Assembly (NCBI GenBank): GCA_956465555.1
Contig: OY101131.1
Location: forward strand, 323,469 to 387,468
Direction: 5' to 3'
From: Nitzschia sp. pyKryTriq1
Taxonomy: Eukaryota > Bacillariophyta > Bacillariophyceae > Bacillariales > Bacillariaceae
DNA: 64,000 nt
The notes beneath the pieces are model-generated. The model worked only from the letters and a program-made list of their open reading frames with translations. It was not told where the DNA came from and did not search any database. Of the stretch, positions 39,117-49,784 are shown in pieces. How positions within the stretch are numbered: the first letter of the stretch is position 1; each line of letters begins with the position of its first letter. A program made the position numbers and the translations under genes.

Positions 39117-39873
39117 TTGTGAGTAGCCTGCCTGCACCAAAATAGGTACCTATGATTTGATTTGTTTAGAGTTACCAGTAGTCTACCAGGAGTCGTCGTC
39201 GTACAGGATGTTGTAGTCGTACGAATCATTCTCATTTTTTCGACGACTGCCTCCTCGCAGCAGATTGGGGATGGCTACCCCCAACGAACGAGTCGAGATG
39301 AGGCTGGATTTCTAGTTCAATGGCCGCCCGCCATCCCTTTACACCTTGACGAGAACGAGGCAAGGAGATGTACCCAAGGGTATCACCGAGAGAGGACGAT
39401 CTTGCTACGCAAATCGAAATCGATCAGGGGCATAGATAGGCCAACGAATTATTTCACTACCAGTACTATACCATCGGTCTACAGTGTCCGAGAGAGTTGA
39501 GGGTTTGTTGGCGCAGTCCACCAAAGCTAAGCTACCGGGGTCGAACTAATCGTCAGGAAACGACACAAGCGACCTTCGTGGTGTTTGGTTGGATCCTGTT
39601 TGGAAACGTTCTTCCCCTTCTGAACTTTGGTGTGCGACATGAGGTAGACTACTGGGTACAAGTAGCTCGAAGTACCGGCATGTATTTATCGCGGTCTTTT
39701 CTCATCCGATTGATGACCGACACAACTACGAAGTAGATAATGCTACTTGTACTGCAACCAGTGCGCAGCACCAGGTGTCGCAATAAAATAGGTACTACAA
39801 GTACAAGACGAGACACCACAACGACCACAAAGAATACACAATACGAGTACACAACAAGCGACCAATAATAGAC
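39117..39873. other. Intergenic, 757 bp
   Basis: No gene is supported. Short forward frames at 39162-39736 show no family features and start in the PGK 3' region. Confidence 0.5.
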
Positions 39874-41022
39874 ATGTTAAGAAGAAGAAGATCACGACGA
39901 GATGAGCGACAACCAGCTGCTGCTCCTATTCCAAGCAATCATGTGAGCAGCAATGATGAGAATGGCGATGATCATTCCATGGATGAATCGATGGATTCAG
40001 CGGCAGGAGGCGGTGGTGAGCAGCAGCAGAATCGCAACAACAATGGCGCCATCACCCCATCACCACCACCCGCCCCGAATGCTAGGTCTACTACTCCCAC
40101 CACAAGCGGAAGCGCGGCATCCGCCGGCCGGCGAGAAAAGCGTCGACTTTTTCGGCTGCATCGAAACGATCCTCGGTCGACCACCACGGCAAATGCAATA
40201 CCAACACCTGGTTCTTCTTCTGCTTCTGCTTCTGCGACGAGGACAACCAGTGGGGCAAGCGGCGGCGGCTGGGGTGAGCAGGTAGGCCAGTATGGTAATT
40301 GCGACGTGAGTACAGACGGTGGAGATTCGGATACCCTTGGGTCGTTGCCGGGCGAGCCTGTCACCATGCGGCAGCTCAATACTAGTGATGATGCCGACCA
40401 AAACCATACTCATATGCAGCAGCAATCAGCTTCTCCTCCACGAGGAGTTGTCGCTCCTGATTATGTCCCGCCACCTACCGTACCGGGTGCGGTGTACACG
40501 CAAGGCCGAGCGTTGGGAGAGATGCCAGATTGGATACGACGAAATAACAACATTGAAAACAACGATCTTGGCACGATCCTGCCAATGCCTACGAGGACAG
40601 GCAATGTTCTTCTTTCTCAGAGATCAGTGAGCGATTCCACTCAGCATCAAATCAATGAGGATAGCTACTCTCCTCGCAGCTTTCGACCGTCAGAATCAAT
40701 GGGCAGTCTTGGAGGTTCCAGCCACCATCGGCGTCGCCACCACCCCTCCACATTTCGTGGTCTTGGTTCCTCGCGACGAAGTATCTTGACTGGAAGTGTA
40801 CGGAACTTGTTTACGACTTTTCGCTCCGGTTCCATTTTACCAGAAGCGGAAGCCATAGATTCGGAAAGGGTAGTCTATGCCGAAATCATGAATGGCGACG
40901 ACGACGGTGACGATTCTTTTTGTTCCTTGGAACTAGTTCTGTACTCCTTGGTTTTGCTGTTGGTAGGAATTTGGATTGGACGGGTGACAGCAGTTACCGC
41001 CGCCGCAACACCACCATCCTAG
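39874..41022 (+). CDS. Low-complexity protein with C-terminal membrane anchor
   Basis: The 382-aa product is unrecognised. The N-terminus is basic (MLRRRRSRRDERQ), then rich in Ser, Asn, Gly and Pro. Moderately ordered patches occur near residues 197-235 (PDYVPPPTVPGAVYTQGRALGEMPDWIRR) and 285-320 (HHPSTFRGLGSSRRSILTGSVRNLFTTFRSG). The end carries one hydrophobic span, LELVLYSLVLLLVGIWIGRVTAVTA, near 350-374, with only a short tail. This is a tail-anchored or C-terminal type I layout with no signal peptide, so a cytosol-facing membrane protein is likely. The ATG at 39874 follows a normal spacer. Function cannot be inferred. Confidence 0.6.
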   Translation: MLRRRRSRRDERQPAAAPIPSNHVSSNDENGDDHSMDESMDSAAGGGGEQQQNRNNNGAITPSPPPAPNARSTTPTTSGSAASAGRREKRRLFRLHRNDPRSTTTANAIPTPGSSSASASATRTTSGASGGGWGEQVGQYGNCDVSTDGGDSDTLGSLPGEPVTMRQLNTSDDADQNHTHMQQQSASPPRGVVAPDYVPPPTVPGAVYTQGRALGEMPDWIRRNNNIENNDLGTILPMPTRTGNVLLSQRSVSDSTQHQINEDSYSPRSFRPSESMGSLGGSSHHRRRHHPSTFRGLGSSRRSILTGSVRNLFTTFRSGSILPEAEAIDSERVVYAEIMNGDDDGDDSFCSLELVLYSLVLLLVGIWIGRVTAVTAAATPPS

Positions 41023-42709
41023 CCCAGTAGCCATGCTGAGACTGTCCAGCAGAGAACATACAGTACAGCAGGAGCACTGTATCGGCCGACGATCGACCGA
41101 ATTACTATTTCGTGCTGCTGAGCATGCCACATCAGGACAAGCATCCTCTTGTGACTGTAGTAGTACTCGTACTGCAACAAGTTGTACTACTACTCTCGAG
41201 CGAGGTAAGAGCAGGTAATACATTCTCTTTTTCCACCCTGCTTTTGATTTGCTGAGTACAAGTACTGCTTGTAGGCTCCCATTGTTCTACTCTAGTCCTA
41301 AAGAAACTAAAACCCATAGTACTATCATGGCTGTCTATCTATTGTTCTCTCTAGGACGGCTAGAGATAGACTACTACTATTACTATTACTGACACGAACA
41401 GTGTTGTGCTGTAAGATGCACATTACCAGCACGTACAGTGAGGCATGGCGAATCGTGGTGGCACGGCGGGATTTTTTTTTCACTGCGCGCGGGGTCAGTT
41501 TTGTTGTGCCGATTCTGCGCCTCTGATGACCGAACAATTATTTTTATTTTCTCACGACGATTCGTCCTCTTACCGTACTTTCACTGTACTACGAGCCTTC
41601 GCTGGACTTTATGGAGTAACTGTTGTGTTTACTAGCAACTCGTAGTCTACTAGCAGTCAATCTCTGTGGAAATGAGACGGGAATCCATGTCAGAGAAAAG
41701 ACAATCCAAGGGGAGGACTTTGGTCGCAAACCTCACGCATGAAATGCTTGTGAGGTGTTGGGATCGTGCTCGTGTGTCGTGTTACCTTGGAGCGTCTGTT
41801 CTTTGTAGGGTAGAAAAAAGTTGTCACAAAAGTCGACGAAACGAGCGATGCAGGCGGCACCGGTAGTTCGTATTCTATTGGTACGAGTACTGTACTCGTA
41901 GAGCTACAGTACTGAGTACTGGTACAGGTACAAGTACCTGTGCTTTGCTACCTGGTAACCGGTACGAACAGTACCGGTAGTTAGTAGCGGAAGGTCGGGA
42001 CTGCTTCAATGATAATACTCCACGTGCAACAAAAGAGAACTATTGTTTCCCCACCAGAAAAGGGCGGGAGCTAATGTATGATAGTCTGCGATAGAATTTT
42101 GCCACATGGAAGGCTCGTGCATTCGCCACTTGCCAGTATCATGCCGGTACATCATTATTTTTTCACGATTGCCAATCTGCAGGAAGGCTGGCTTTCCGTT
42201 CGAACGCCAGGCCAGAGCGTTGCCGGCGGCAAGTTCAAAGTGTGACTTTTTTCAAACTTGAATGAAGGAGGGAAAAGGAGAACAAGAAATTTGAAAGCCT
42301 GAAGCGAAGCCAAGCTCGAATAAATGCTCGTATGTACAGTACCAGTTACGGTAATAGCAAAGATCAGTGTTTACCACTCAGATTGTGCCGTTCTAGTCGG
42401 AAGGCAGGCCACATCTGGGCGCACCTCTCCTCTCCGATCACAACCGGGCGGGCGACTTGATGTCGGCGGCAGGTTTCCGTTCATGGTTTGAAAGGGAGCA
42501 AGCCGCGATAGTAATCCGATTTACTTAGAGGCTCATTTTGGTTACTTAGACAATCTCAAATCCGGCGAAGTTGATTCGTACCGATTTCGCGCCCAAACGA
42601 GGTGCACCCCGCGCTCACTTTTTCAATCGTCGGCATCCATGGCCTTTGTCTCTCCCTCAATTGTCCGTCATAAATTTCCTCTTGGACAACTTAACAGCTA
42701 TCAACCAAG
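41023..42709. other. Intergenic 1.7 kb with GTAC palindromes
   Basis: No gene is supported. A dense GTAC cluster spans about 41880-41985. It includes a palindrome with 9-nt arms TACGAGTAC/GTACTCGTA at 41882-41900 and CAGGTAC-AA-GTACCTG at 41925-41940. The right end is the presumed promoter of the silaffin-like gene. Confidence 0.5.
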
Positions 42710-43765
42710 ATGATCAAGTCTGCCGTAACTACCCTTCTCCTCCTTACTCTCCCGCACGTTGTCACGTCGAACGTTCGGGGGGGAGTCGTCTCGTCGACCG
42801 AAGAGACTGCCGTCGCAACGCAAGAGCTCCTCTACGCAGATGTGTTCGATGCCGAAGACAACAAAGCCCGCCGAGAACTTTACGCCAAGGTCGAAGGAGG
42901 CGATAGTTCTTACGGCGACTCCTCTGGCTCGGGCAAGGGCGGCAAGAAAGGAGGCTACGACTCTGGCAAGTACGTGAAGAAGACACCCGACTCCGGCAAG
43001 GGCTCCAAGGGCGGCTCGTCTGGAGACTACAAGATGGAGAAGGGATCCAAGGGATCTGGAAGCGGCAAGGGATCCAAGTCAGGCGACAGCAAAGGATCCA
43101 AGTCAGGAAGCGGCAAAGGAGGAAGCAGCAAGGGATCCAAGTCCGGAAGCGGCAAGGGATCCAAGTCCGGAAGCGGCAAGGGAGGAAGCAGCAAGGGATC
43201 CAAGTCCGGAAGCGGCAAGGGAGGAAGCAGCAAGGGATCCAAGTCAGGAAGTGGCAAGGGAGGAAACAGCAAGGGATCCAAGTCTTCGGGCGGATCTGGT
43301 GACGACAAGTACGTTAAGAAGACCCCTGATTACGGCGGTGGATCTGGTGACGACAAGTACGTTAAGAAGACCCCTGATTACGGCGGTGGCTATTCAGGAG
43401 ACTACAAGATGGACAAGGGATCCGGAAGCAGCAAGGGATCCAAGTCAGGAGGCAGCAAAGGATCCAAGTCAGGAAGCGGCAAAGGAGGAAGCAGCAAGGG
43501 ATCCAAGTCAGGAAGCGGCAAGGGATCTAAGGGAGGAAGCAGCAAGGGATCCAAAGGATCATCAGGTAAAGGAGGAAGCAGCAAGGGATCCAAAGGATCA
43601 TCAGGTAAAGGAGGAAGCAGCAAGGGATCTAAGGGATCATCAGGTAAAGGAGGAAGCGGCAAGGGATCCAAGGGATCTTCCGGCAAAGGAGGAAGTGGAG
43701 GTGGAGGTGGCGGAGACAAGGAGGTCAAAGGATACGGCTACCGTGAACGGCTGAGAGTGCTCTAA
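42710..43765 (+). CDS. Secreted Lys/Gly/Ser-repeat protein, silaffin-like
   Basis: The 351-aa protein has a clear signal peptide (MIKSAVTTLLLLTLPHVVTS), a short acidic propeptide-like segment, and RREL at residues 54-57. That last feature contains the R-x-L pattern reported as a processing site in diatom silaffins. From about residue 62 to the end it is built of SGSGKGGSSKGSK units, in which Lys residues are spaced as K-G-S-K amid Ser and Gly. Two other modules are interspersed: (D/G)KYVKKTPD, present three times, and GDYKM(E/D)KG, present twice. The C-terminus is RERLRVL, another R-x-L. Silaffins are Lys/Ser-rich, phosphorylated and polyamine-modified proteins of the silica wall; the resemblance here is in composition and layout. 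Very high GGATCC content at DNA level reflects the repeats. Other secreted matrix proteins of similar composition are the alternative. Confidence 0.7.
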   Translation: MIKSAVTTLLLLTLPHVVTSNVRGGVVSSTEETAVATQELLYADVFDAEDNKARRELYAKVEGGDSSYGDSSGSGKGGKKGGYDSGKYVKKTPDSGKGSKGGSSGDYKMEKGSKGSGSGKGSKSGDSKGSKSGSGKGGSSKGSKSGSGKGSKSGSGKGGSSKGSKSGSGKGGSSKGSKSGSGKGGNSKGSKSSGGSGDDKYVKKTPDYGGGSGDDKYVKKTPDYGGGYSGDYKMDKGSGSSKGSKSGGSKGSKSGSGKGGSSKGSKSGSGKGSKGGSSKGSKGSSGKGGSSKGSKGSSGKGGSSKGSKGSSGKGGSGKGSKGSSGKGGSGGGGGGDKEVKGYGYRERLRVL

Positions 43766-44503
43766 GCTATGCTTGTACTCAACCCGTAACACAACACATA
43801 AACGCATAAGCAGACTTACTGGTAGCACTTCAACTTATCAACACTCCTCGTTCAAAGCAAAATAGATTACAATTGGTGCCAGTGGGGTCCCCACCGGTAC
43901 AGTAGAGTTGAGGAGTACTCGTACTGGTAGGTACGAAAGGTGCGGTACTGTAGCATTATCGGTAGAGAGGGGGGCCATACTGCCGCAACGACAGTTCAAG
44001 TAGACTACGAGTACAGTTTCAGTACAAGCGATTACCACCTTGTCTACACAGTACCAGTACAGTACCGGTACATGTACTGTGCCAGGCAGGGTACCGGTAC
44101 CGGTACAACTTCTCCCGGTACCAGGTACGGTAGCAGTTGTATCAATTCTCATCGAATTGCCGTCGAAGTAGACCCACTACGTCACAGTGCAAGTCGCAAT
44201 ACAGCAGCACGGGATTCCATTACCACAGTAGTCTCTCTCTACTACTAATAGAGTCGAGATACAGATTCGTCTCTCATATAATCGTCGCGAGCGCACTTGT
44301 AGTCTAGAGAGCTCAAGAGAAGCACACAAAGTCACCATATCAATGTTTGATCCTATTTCTAGTATGTATACGGTGATTTTAATGGATGCAAGGTTAGGCT
44401 TGACTATATTGTTGGATATGGAGAGCGCCCAAGAACTTATGGAGTCAACACAATACGTATGGTACTCCTAGTATTGACGACGACGAGGCAGCATCACCAT
44501 TAT
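43766..44503. other. Intergenic, strongest GTACCGGTAC cluster
   Basis: No gene is visible between the convergent silaffin-like and oxidoreductase genes. Around 43895-44135 there are many GTAC units, including the perfect 16-nt palindrome GTACCGGTACCGGTAC at 44091-44106 and a partner GTACCAGGTAC-type site just after it. Confidence 0.55.
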
Positions 44504-45842
44504 TTAACCCAGGAGTTGCTTTTGCATGGTAGGAGTCAAGTACTCCGCAACACGCAAAGTCTCCACGGCAATATCAATGGTGGCAATTCCTTCGGGAGCG
44601 CTGCCGTTGGCGCAAAAGTCCGCGACCTTTTCCTTGACGGTAATGTAGTCGGGATCTTGGGAGAAGAAATAAGGCATGGCTCCAGGGTATTCCGCTTGCA
44701 AGACTTCCACGTTGGCCTTGTCTTCCTCGTCGGGCATTGAATGACGGAAGACTTCCTTGCCACCAATATCGACTTGAGCCCACGAGACATCTCCTCCGCA
44801 ACGATCCGCTTGAACACTGACCGAGTTTCCACTTTTCGTCGTGATGGTGAATTTGATTTTGTCGAAATCGGTGAAATCGTCCCCACTGGGGCCCTTGAGT
44901 GTTTGGCAACTTGAGAATTCCTTGTCGGCTTCGCACTTTTCAATGGTTTCCACCTTGACATCAAAGAAGGAAACCAGCAGAGCCAATTCGTGGATGGCCA
45001 TGTTCTTCAACATACCCTCTCGGTTTCGTTCAAAGCACTCTCCCAAGGATTCGGGGGTATTTTCGTAGGCATTGTTGGAGACAAAGGTGACATGGCTGCC
45101 GTCGTTGGCCCCAGCAAATTCCCGGGCCTTGCTGACATATTTGCACACATTCTTGTTGTATCCCATTAGCACGCTCACGCCAGCGGCACTGGCTTCATCT
45201 CGCATGGCTTCGAGTTCGGCAACTGTGGGAGCACCGGGCTTTTCTAGGTAAATGGTGGAACAATTTCCGGCGCCGATACTCTCTGTTAGCAATCTTGGAT
45301 TATCGGCAGTACGTCCAGAAATCAAAGCCAGACGCTTCTTTCCGTCGGCGGGGGGAGGAAGGTCTGCGAGGGACTTGAAGAACTGGATTCCTTCAGAAGC
45401 CTCCACCTCCTTTTGCCATTCGACAAATTCGGGGCCACCGGGACCAGTGGATCCTTTTGGAGGAGAGGGAAAAGAAATTAAAAAATGCGAGAATCCGTGA
45501 GCACTGAGGCCAATAGTCCAAAAATAAATTTGCGAATACAGACAGTACGACAGCTTCGCATCGAAATCACAAGTGCCGGTCTCCAAGCAGTCCTCGGTGC
45601 CAGCAAGACCTTAGCATTATACCGACCAGTCCAGTTCACTTCAGTCCAGTTCAGACGACAGAACCACACAGTTGCAACATACCTGCTCCCAGGAACCAAG
45701 GTTCGACAACAAAGCAGAGCTTCGCGGAAGGGCACTTTCCCTTGATCATTTGAACGGCGTGGTACCATCCCATACCACGCTTGGGGGCTCCACAGCCCAC
45801 GAGGACAACTTCGCATTGGTTTTCTCCGGCAGCAGCGACCAT
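44504..45842 (-). CDS. Gfo/Idh/MocA-family oxidoreductase (2 exons)
   Basis: On the reverse strand exon 1 is 45683-45842 and exon 2 is 44504-45453. The 229-nt intron (donor GTATGT, acceptor AAAAG) joins in phase 1, giving about 369 aa. The N-terminus CEVVLVGCGAPKRGMGWYHAVQMI is a Rossmann dinucleotide-binding start, with GxGxxxxGxxH instead of a fully canonical GxGxxG. LALISGRTADN corresponds to the second nucleotide-binding strand region, IYLEKPGAPTVAE is the EKP motif of the family, and GYNKNVCKYV follows it. Members use NAD(P) to oxidise sugars, inositols or related polyols. The C-terminal half has a beta-sheet dimer region (IKFTITTKSGNSVSVQADRC). No N-terminal targeting signal is obvious if translation begins at 45842; an upstream in-frame Met would add a longer leader. 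Substrate unknown. Confidence 0.78.
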
Positions 45843-46882
45843 GATTGATGTCTTTTGTAGAATTCGAAAATAATAACGTACGTATCCGAAGGACTTATGA
45901 CCGTCAAATGAATTTTGTGATGCATCGTTGTCGACGCCTTGAAATCTGAAAGATGAGAAGGGGTCGGGCATCATCTGCGTGATGCGGGCATCATCGGATC
46001 TTTCTCTTCATTCCGCCAACCCTTTGGAGCTTCGCGTCGCCACGCGGACGGTGATTGGCCGGAGTTATGGTCGACGAACGGAGGACAAACCCATTGAATC
46101 CGAATAGGGGGGAATTCATTGGCCAAAATGTGTCGCATAAATGTCGCAAGGAAGGGACCCGAATGCAAAGGCAGGAATTTTGACAACCACCTCATCGCGC
46201 GATGGTACGTGTATCCTTTTTTGCTTCCGGACGACTCTACCGGTACCGTATCTGCTGGACACTACAGTAGCTAATTGCTTGAACGGGCTGGCGGGCACAT
46301 TCCCTAGTCATTCACTAGTGACACCCGCGACGATGCCATCAACAAAAAAAAATGAAACAAACCTCCATAGTAATAAGCCCTCAAGTTCTCTATCTACCAA
46401 ACTAACTAGCGAAAAAATGTCATTTGCTGCAATAATTGTTCATTTAATGATTTGAATTGGAGAAGAACACCCATCTGTCGGGTCGGTGTCAGCCCGACTG
46501 ACTCGCGCGCACGGCCGGCAGAGGGTGGTACCAGTTTTTCGTAGAATTGGATGGAGGCGGAACACTCGTTCGTTGTTTCCGCCTCCTGTTTAGGCATTTC
46601 GGAATGTCGTACCGGTACAACGTATCGATACGTAAAAGCAGCAGCATGCAGCTGCCGATGGAAACAGACACGCCACAGCGAACCAACCAAAACGCCCGCA
46701 CCTTCTGCTCGTACAGTACACCATTATCTCGCTCGTGCTACCGATAGACCGCGGACTGCAGAGAGAGAGTAGAACAGCCACATCCGTCATCAACCACGGC
46801 GACAGGTGCAGAAAATCTCCCTCCATCATTCACAATCGTTACAAAAGATTCTAAGAAGGCTCCGTGGAATCATTTTCAGCGC

Positions 46883-46936
<54 letters not shown>

Positions 46937-47232
46937 GCAACTGGTAGGTAAAGGTGAGAGAAAGTAGACAGCAATCGAGCTTTCTGTAGGCCAACATCAA
47001 TGGTTTGCGGTGGAGAAAATGGAGATCGATGATCTGATGTCGGCCATTTTTTTTGACATTCTCGATTGAAGAATGCGTTTTGTGCATCTCCAAGTTCTCA
47101 AAAAATGTGCGCGTGTTTTTTAATGTTTTCCTCTGTTAATGCTCACTTCTATTTCTTTGTACGAATACTCCCCAGAAGCCAACGCAGCGCTTTGAGGACG
47201 AAAGATTCAGGTATTGTTTTGCCCATTCGAGC
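45843..47232. other. Intergenic 1.4 kb
   Basis: No gene is supported. The stretch contains the oxidoreductase promoter, GTACCGGTAC motifs near 46245 and 46612, and the CAA microsatellite annotated separately. Small frames are composition-driven. Confidence 0.5.
46883..46935. repeat. (CAA)n microsatellite
   Basis: About 17 uninterrupted ACA/CAA units lie in non-coding sequence. The same triplet encodes Gln or Asn runs in several coding regions here. Confidence 0.95.
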
Positions 47233-49497
47233 ATGCAGGACAATCCATACTATTCCTCGTCGCAACCCCACCTGGGCAGCCCTGATGATCGAATGCAACC
47301 TCCTGCCAGCCGCGAAAAGAAGCCCACAGTAACAACACCCCCAACCCAAGATCAGAAACACAAACCACCACTCAGTTTTGTGTTGGTGCGAGAAACAACG
47401 CCGATCTGCGCAGCATCGGTGTCGCAATCGGTATGTTCCATGGAGTCGTCTGGAGCGTTTCAGCGTACCTCTATGATGAGTAGCCCCCGGGCGAGCATAC
47501 CGAGCGCCCCCAGTTGTGGTGGCTCATTTCGATTGCAGCCAAGAGGTAGGTCGGCGTTATCCCCGTTCAGTTCTGCTTCCAGTAGAGGGCGGAAGAGAAA
47601 TGCGCAGTGTCTGAGCCCATGCTCCGCCACTCTCCAAGCTGGTGGGGCAGAATCTACGAGCTCCGTGGACTCGCCACATACACAAGAAGGCGAAGTTCAA
47701 ACACACCCAGCAGTTGAGTTTGCTATGGAGTCATTATCAATCAGGTCACCACTGGTAAACCGACTTCCCATGGACTTTGCTCCTGCTACGAGTAGTCCTT
47801 TGATGGTTCGTCCTCGAGTGCCTTCCAGATCCTTCATGGGCTCCTCGTTCATCTCCTACTCGTCTTCGCCCGTTGGCGCTTCGGCATACCTTCATCCTAC
47901 CGGTAGGGGAGATAGCACTGGATCGGGCTCATCGAGATTCCACTCAATGTCACCTGCATCAAGTGCCAAGTCCTCCCCGCGCTTTGCTCCTCTGACAGTT
48001 TTGCAACAACCAGGAGTCGGCAGCACGGAGACTCCAACGAAACGTCCACCACGCCACGGGGGTCCTTCCTCTATGATGTTTTCTCTAGATGGAAGTCATC
48101 ACCGCGATGACGACTACAAGGTCGAAGCACCGGTTACACCGCCACTTCCTCCGACCGCGGTTGCCTGCTCCCCACCCGTGTCCACCACGAGTAGCATAAC
48201 CAAGGACTTCACTCCTTCTCGCACAAGCCGAAATGCGCATCCCTCAACTCCGGAGCGCACGCTGACCATGGAATCTCCAGGGCGGATGAGATTGACCCCT
48301 CACATGTCGTCGCCCTCGACTCCTGCTGGTCAAAGTGTTCGGTCCGCTCATGATACGCCCTTGCCAAGCATCAAGCTGACTCCACGGAGGACTCCGAGGA
48401 GCGCAATGTCCAACCACAATGGATCAATGCAGACAACTCCTCACTCGGCCCAAGAATTGGGTCTACTTCCGGTTGATTTTGTTTTGGACAGGTCATCTGA
48501 AAGGACATTTCCTGGCCTCTACAGTAGTAGGCATGGGGGTGAAGATGGAATATCCGCCCATCTTGTTCCACCTCCTCCCAACCCGACCAGGATTTTACCG
48601 CGAACCCGTCCCTCTTATCTGCCCATTCCAGATTGGTGCGACACCGAAGACACTAGTCCAGCGCAAACTTACTCTTATTCCCCCCCGCGCGATCATATGC
48701 GGTCAGAACGACTCTTTCTCGACGAGAACATGGGGGGCGAACGCGTTCCTCATATGCAGGGAACATCACTTCTTGCACCATTGGGGAATGGAGGTTTCAT
48801 GGATGCTATGATCAGTGACCAAGAGCGTGCAGCTGCAATGGACGCTGATGGCTCCCTATCAGATCCCGACGAAGACGAACCATTTATTTTGACGAACCCC
48901 GCAGTCTTGGCGGGAGAAGGATGTCAATCCTTTGGGCCAGCAAGGCAAAGACAGCGCCTCTCATACAACTCTTTGGATCAGACCAGTCCGCGTGCGTCTT
49001 CCATGTCGCTTACTTCGGCGTATGCGTCAAACACCAGCTTGCTTGGTGTGGACTTTATCCGAGGCGACTCCATGGCTTCGCTGTCAAGACATCCGGGCAA
49101 TGTATCAAGAAACCACTCGTTCAAGCTAGATACTCCTGGGAGGACAGAAGAGGAGCAAAATGGTCCTATGCTTGGCTTTCCAAGTAGCCGCCGTCAATCG
49201 GACAATAGCCTTTCGTCCATCGGGCTGCCTCTGGAACCAGCATCTGAAGCTCAGAGGGATGATGGAGGCCGAGATCTCATCACTCCTCCGCCAGACAGGC
49301 ATGATTTCGCCATGTACGCACCAGAAGAGCCACCACCACGTGTAGAAAGGTGCGGACCAGCCAGTCATACCCCACCGCCTCGCAGTGTACGTTTTTCGAG
49401 CTCTAATCGAGAGGCTGTCAACGAAACCATTGCAATGATGGCCTACCAATCCGGCCACAACCACAAATTATCCCCACAGATGGAATGCCCCAGTTGA
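47233..49497 (+). CDS. Large Ser/Pro-rich protein with many SP/TP sites
   Basis: The 754-aa product is not recognised. It is Ser-, Pro- and Thr-rich throughout, without long homopolymers, unlike most neighbours. SP and TP dipeptides, the minimal proline-directed kinase sites, recur in tight clusters near residues 330-400, where it reads FTPSRTSRNAHPSTPERTL and SIKLTPRRTPRSAMS. More ordered islands include ELGLLPVDFVLDRSSERTFPGLYSSRHGGE (about 410-440), RILPRTRPSYLPIPDWCDTED (about 455-475) and a C-terminal block RSVRFSSSNREAVNETIAMMAYQ. This suggests a disordered scaffold or regulator controlled by CDK/MAPK-type phosphorylation, which is inference from composition only. The Met at 47233 is the first of the frame. 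Upstream exons cannot be excluded. Confidence 0.6.
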   Translation: MQDNPYYSSSQPHLGSPDDRMQPPASREKKPTVTTPPTQDQKHKPPLSFVLVRETTPICAASVSQSVCSMESSGAFQRTSMMSSPRASIPSAPSCGGSFRLQPRGRSALSPFSSASSRGRKRNAQCLSPCSATLQAGGAESTSSVDSPHTQEGEVQTHPAVEFAMESLSIRSPLVNRLPMDFAPATSSPLMVRPRVPSRSFMGSSFISYSSSPVGASAYLHPTGRGDSTGSGSSRFHSMSPASSAKSSPRFAPLTVLQQPGVGSTETPTKRPPRHGGPSSMMFSLDGSHHRDDDYKVEAPVTPPLPPTAVACSPPVSTTSSITKDFTPSRTSRNAHPSTPERTLTMESPGRMRLTPHMSSPSTPAGQSVRSAHDTPLPSIKLTPRRTPRSAMSNHNGSMQTTPHSAQELGLLPVDFVLDRSSERTFPGLYSSRHGGEDGISAHLVPPPPNPTRILPRTRPSYLPIPDWCDTEDTSPAQTYSYSPPRDHMRSERLFLDENMGGERVPHMQGTSLLAPLGNGGFMDAMISDQERAAAMDADGSLSDPDEDEPFILTNPAVLAGEGCQSFGPARQRQRLSYNSLDQTSPRASSMSLTSAYASNTSLLGVDFIRGDSMASLSRHPGNVSRNHSFKLDTPGRTEEEQNGPMLGFPSSRRQSDNSLSSIGLPLEPASEAQRDDGGRDLITPPPDRHDFAMYAPEEPPPRVERCGPASHTPPPRSVRFSSSNREAVNETIAMMAYQSGHNHKLSPQMECPS

Positions 49498-49784
49498 TAA
49501 TCGCTACACTACGAATGGCAAAACATCGCAAGCTCTACACCCCCCTTCGCTATATATTCATTAACCACTGCACAAATGCTACAGCGCAGTTGTCTGTTTG
49601 ACACACCTACGATTGGTGTCAAGCATTACGTATCCACTTCATTTTTACAGCTAAACACTATATAATCGCAAACGCAAGATGCCTAATGCAAGATACCATT
49701 ATGATAGTCAGTGGTAGAAGTGCAGGTAGAAGGGCACACATGTAGTAGCAGCGTTGGCATCAACAGCATCATAATCCGAATCCT

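Noticed and set aside
43040-43290. Regular repeats that might look like a CRISPR-like or satellite array
   Set aside because: The units keep the reading frame of the silaffin-like protein and have no unique spacers.
43402-43728. Reverse frame with LDPLLLPPLPLPD repeats resembling a repeat protein
   Set aside because: It mirrors the KGS-repeat gene, which has a signal peptide on the forward strand.
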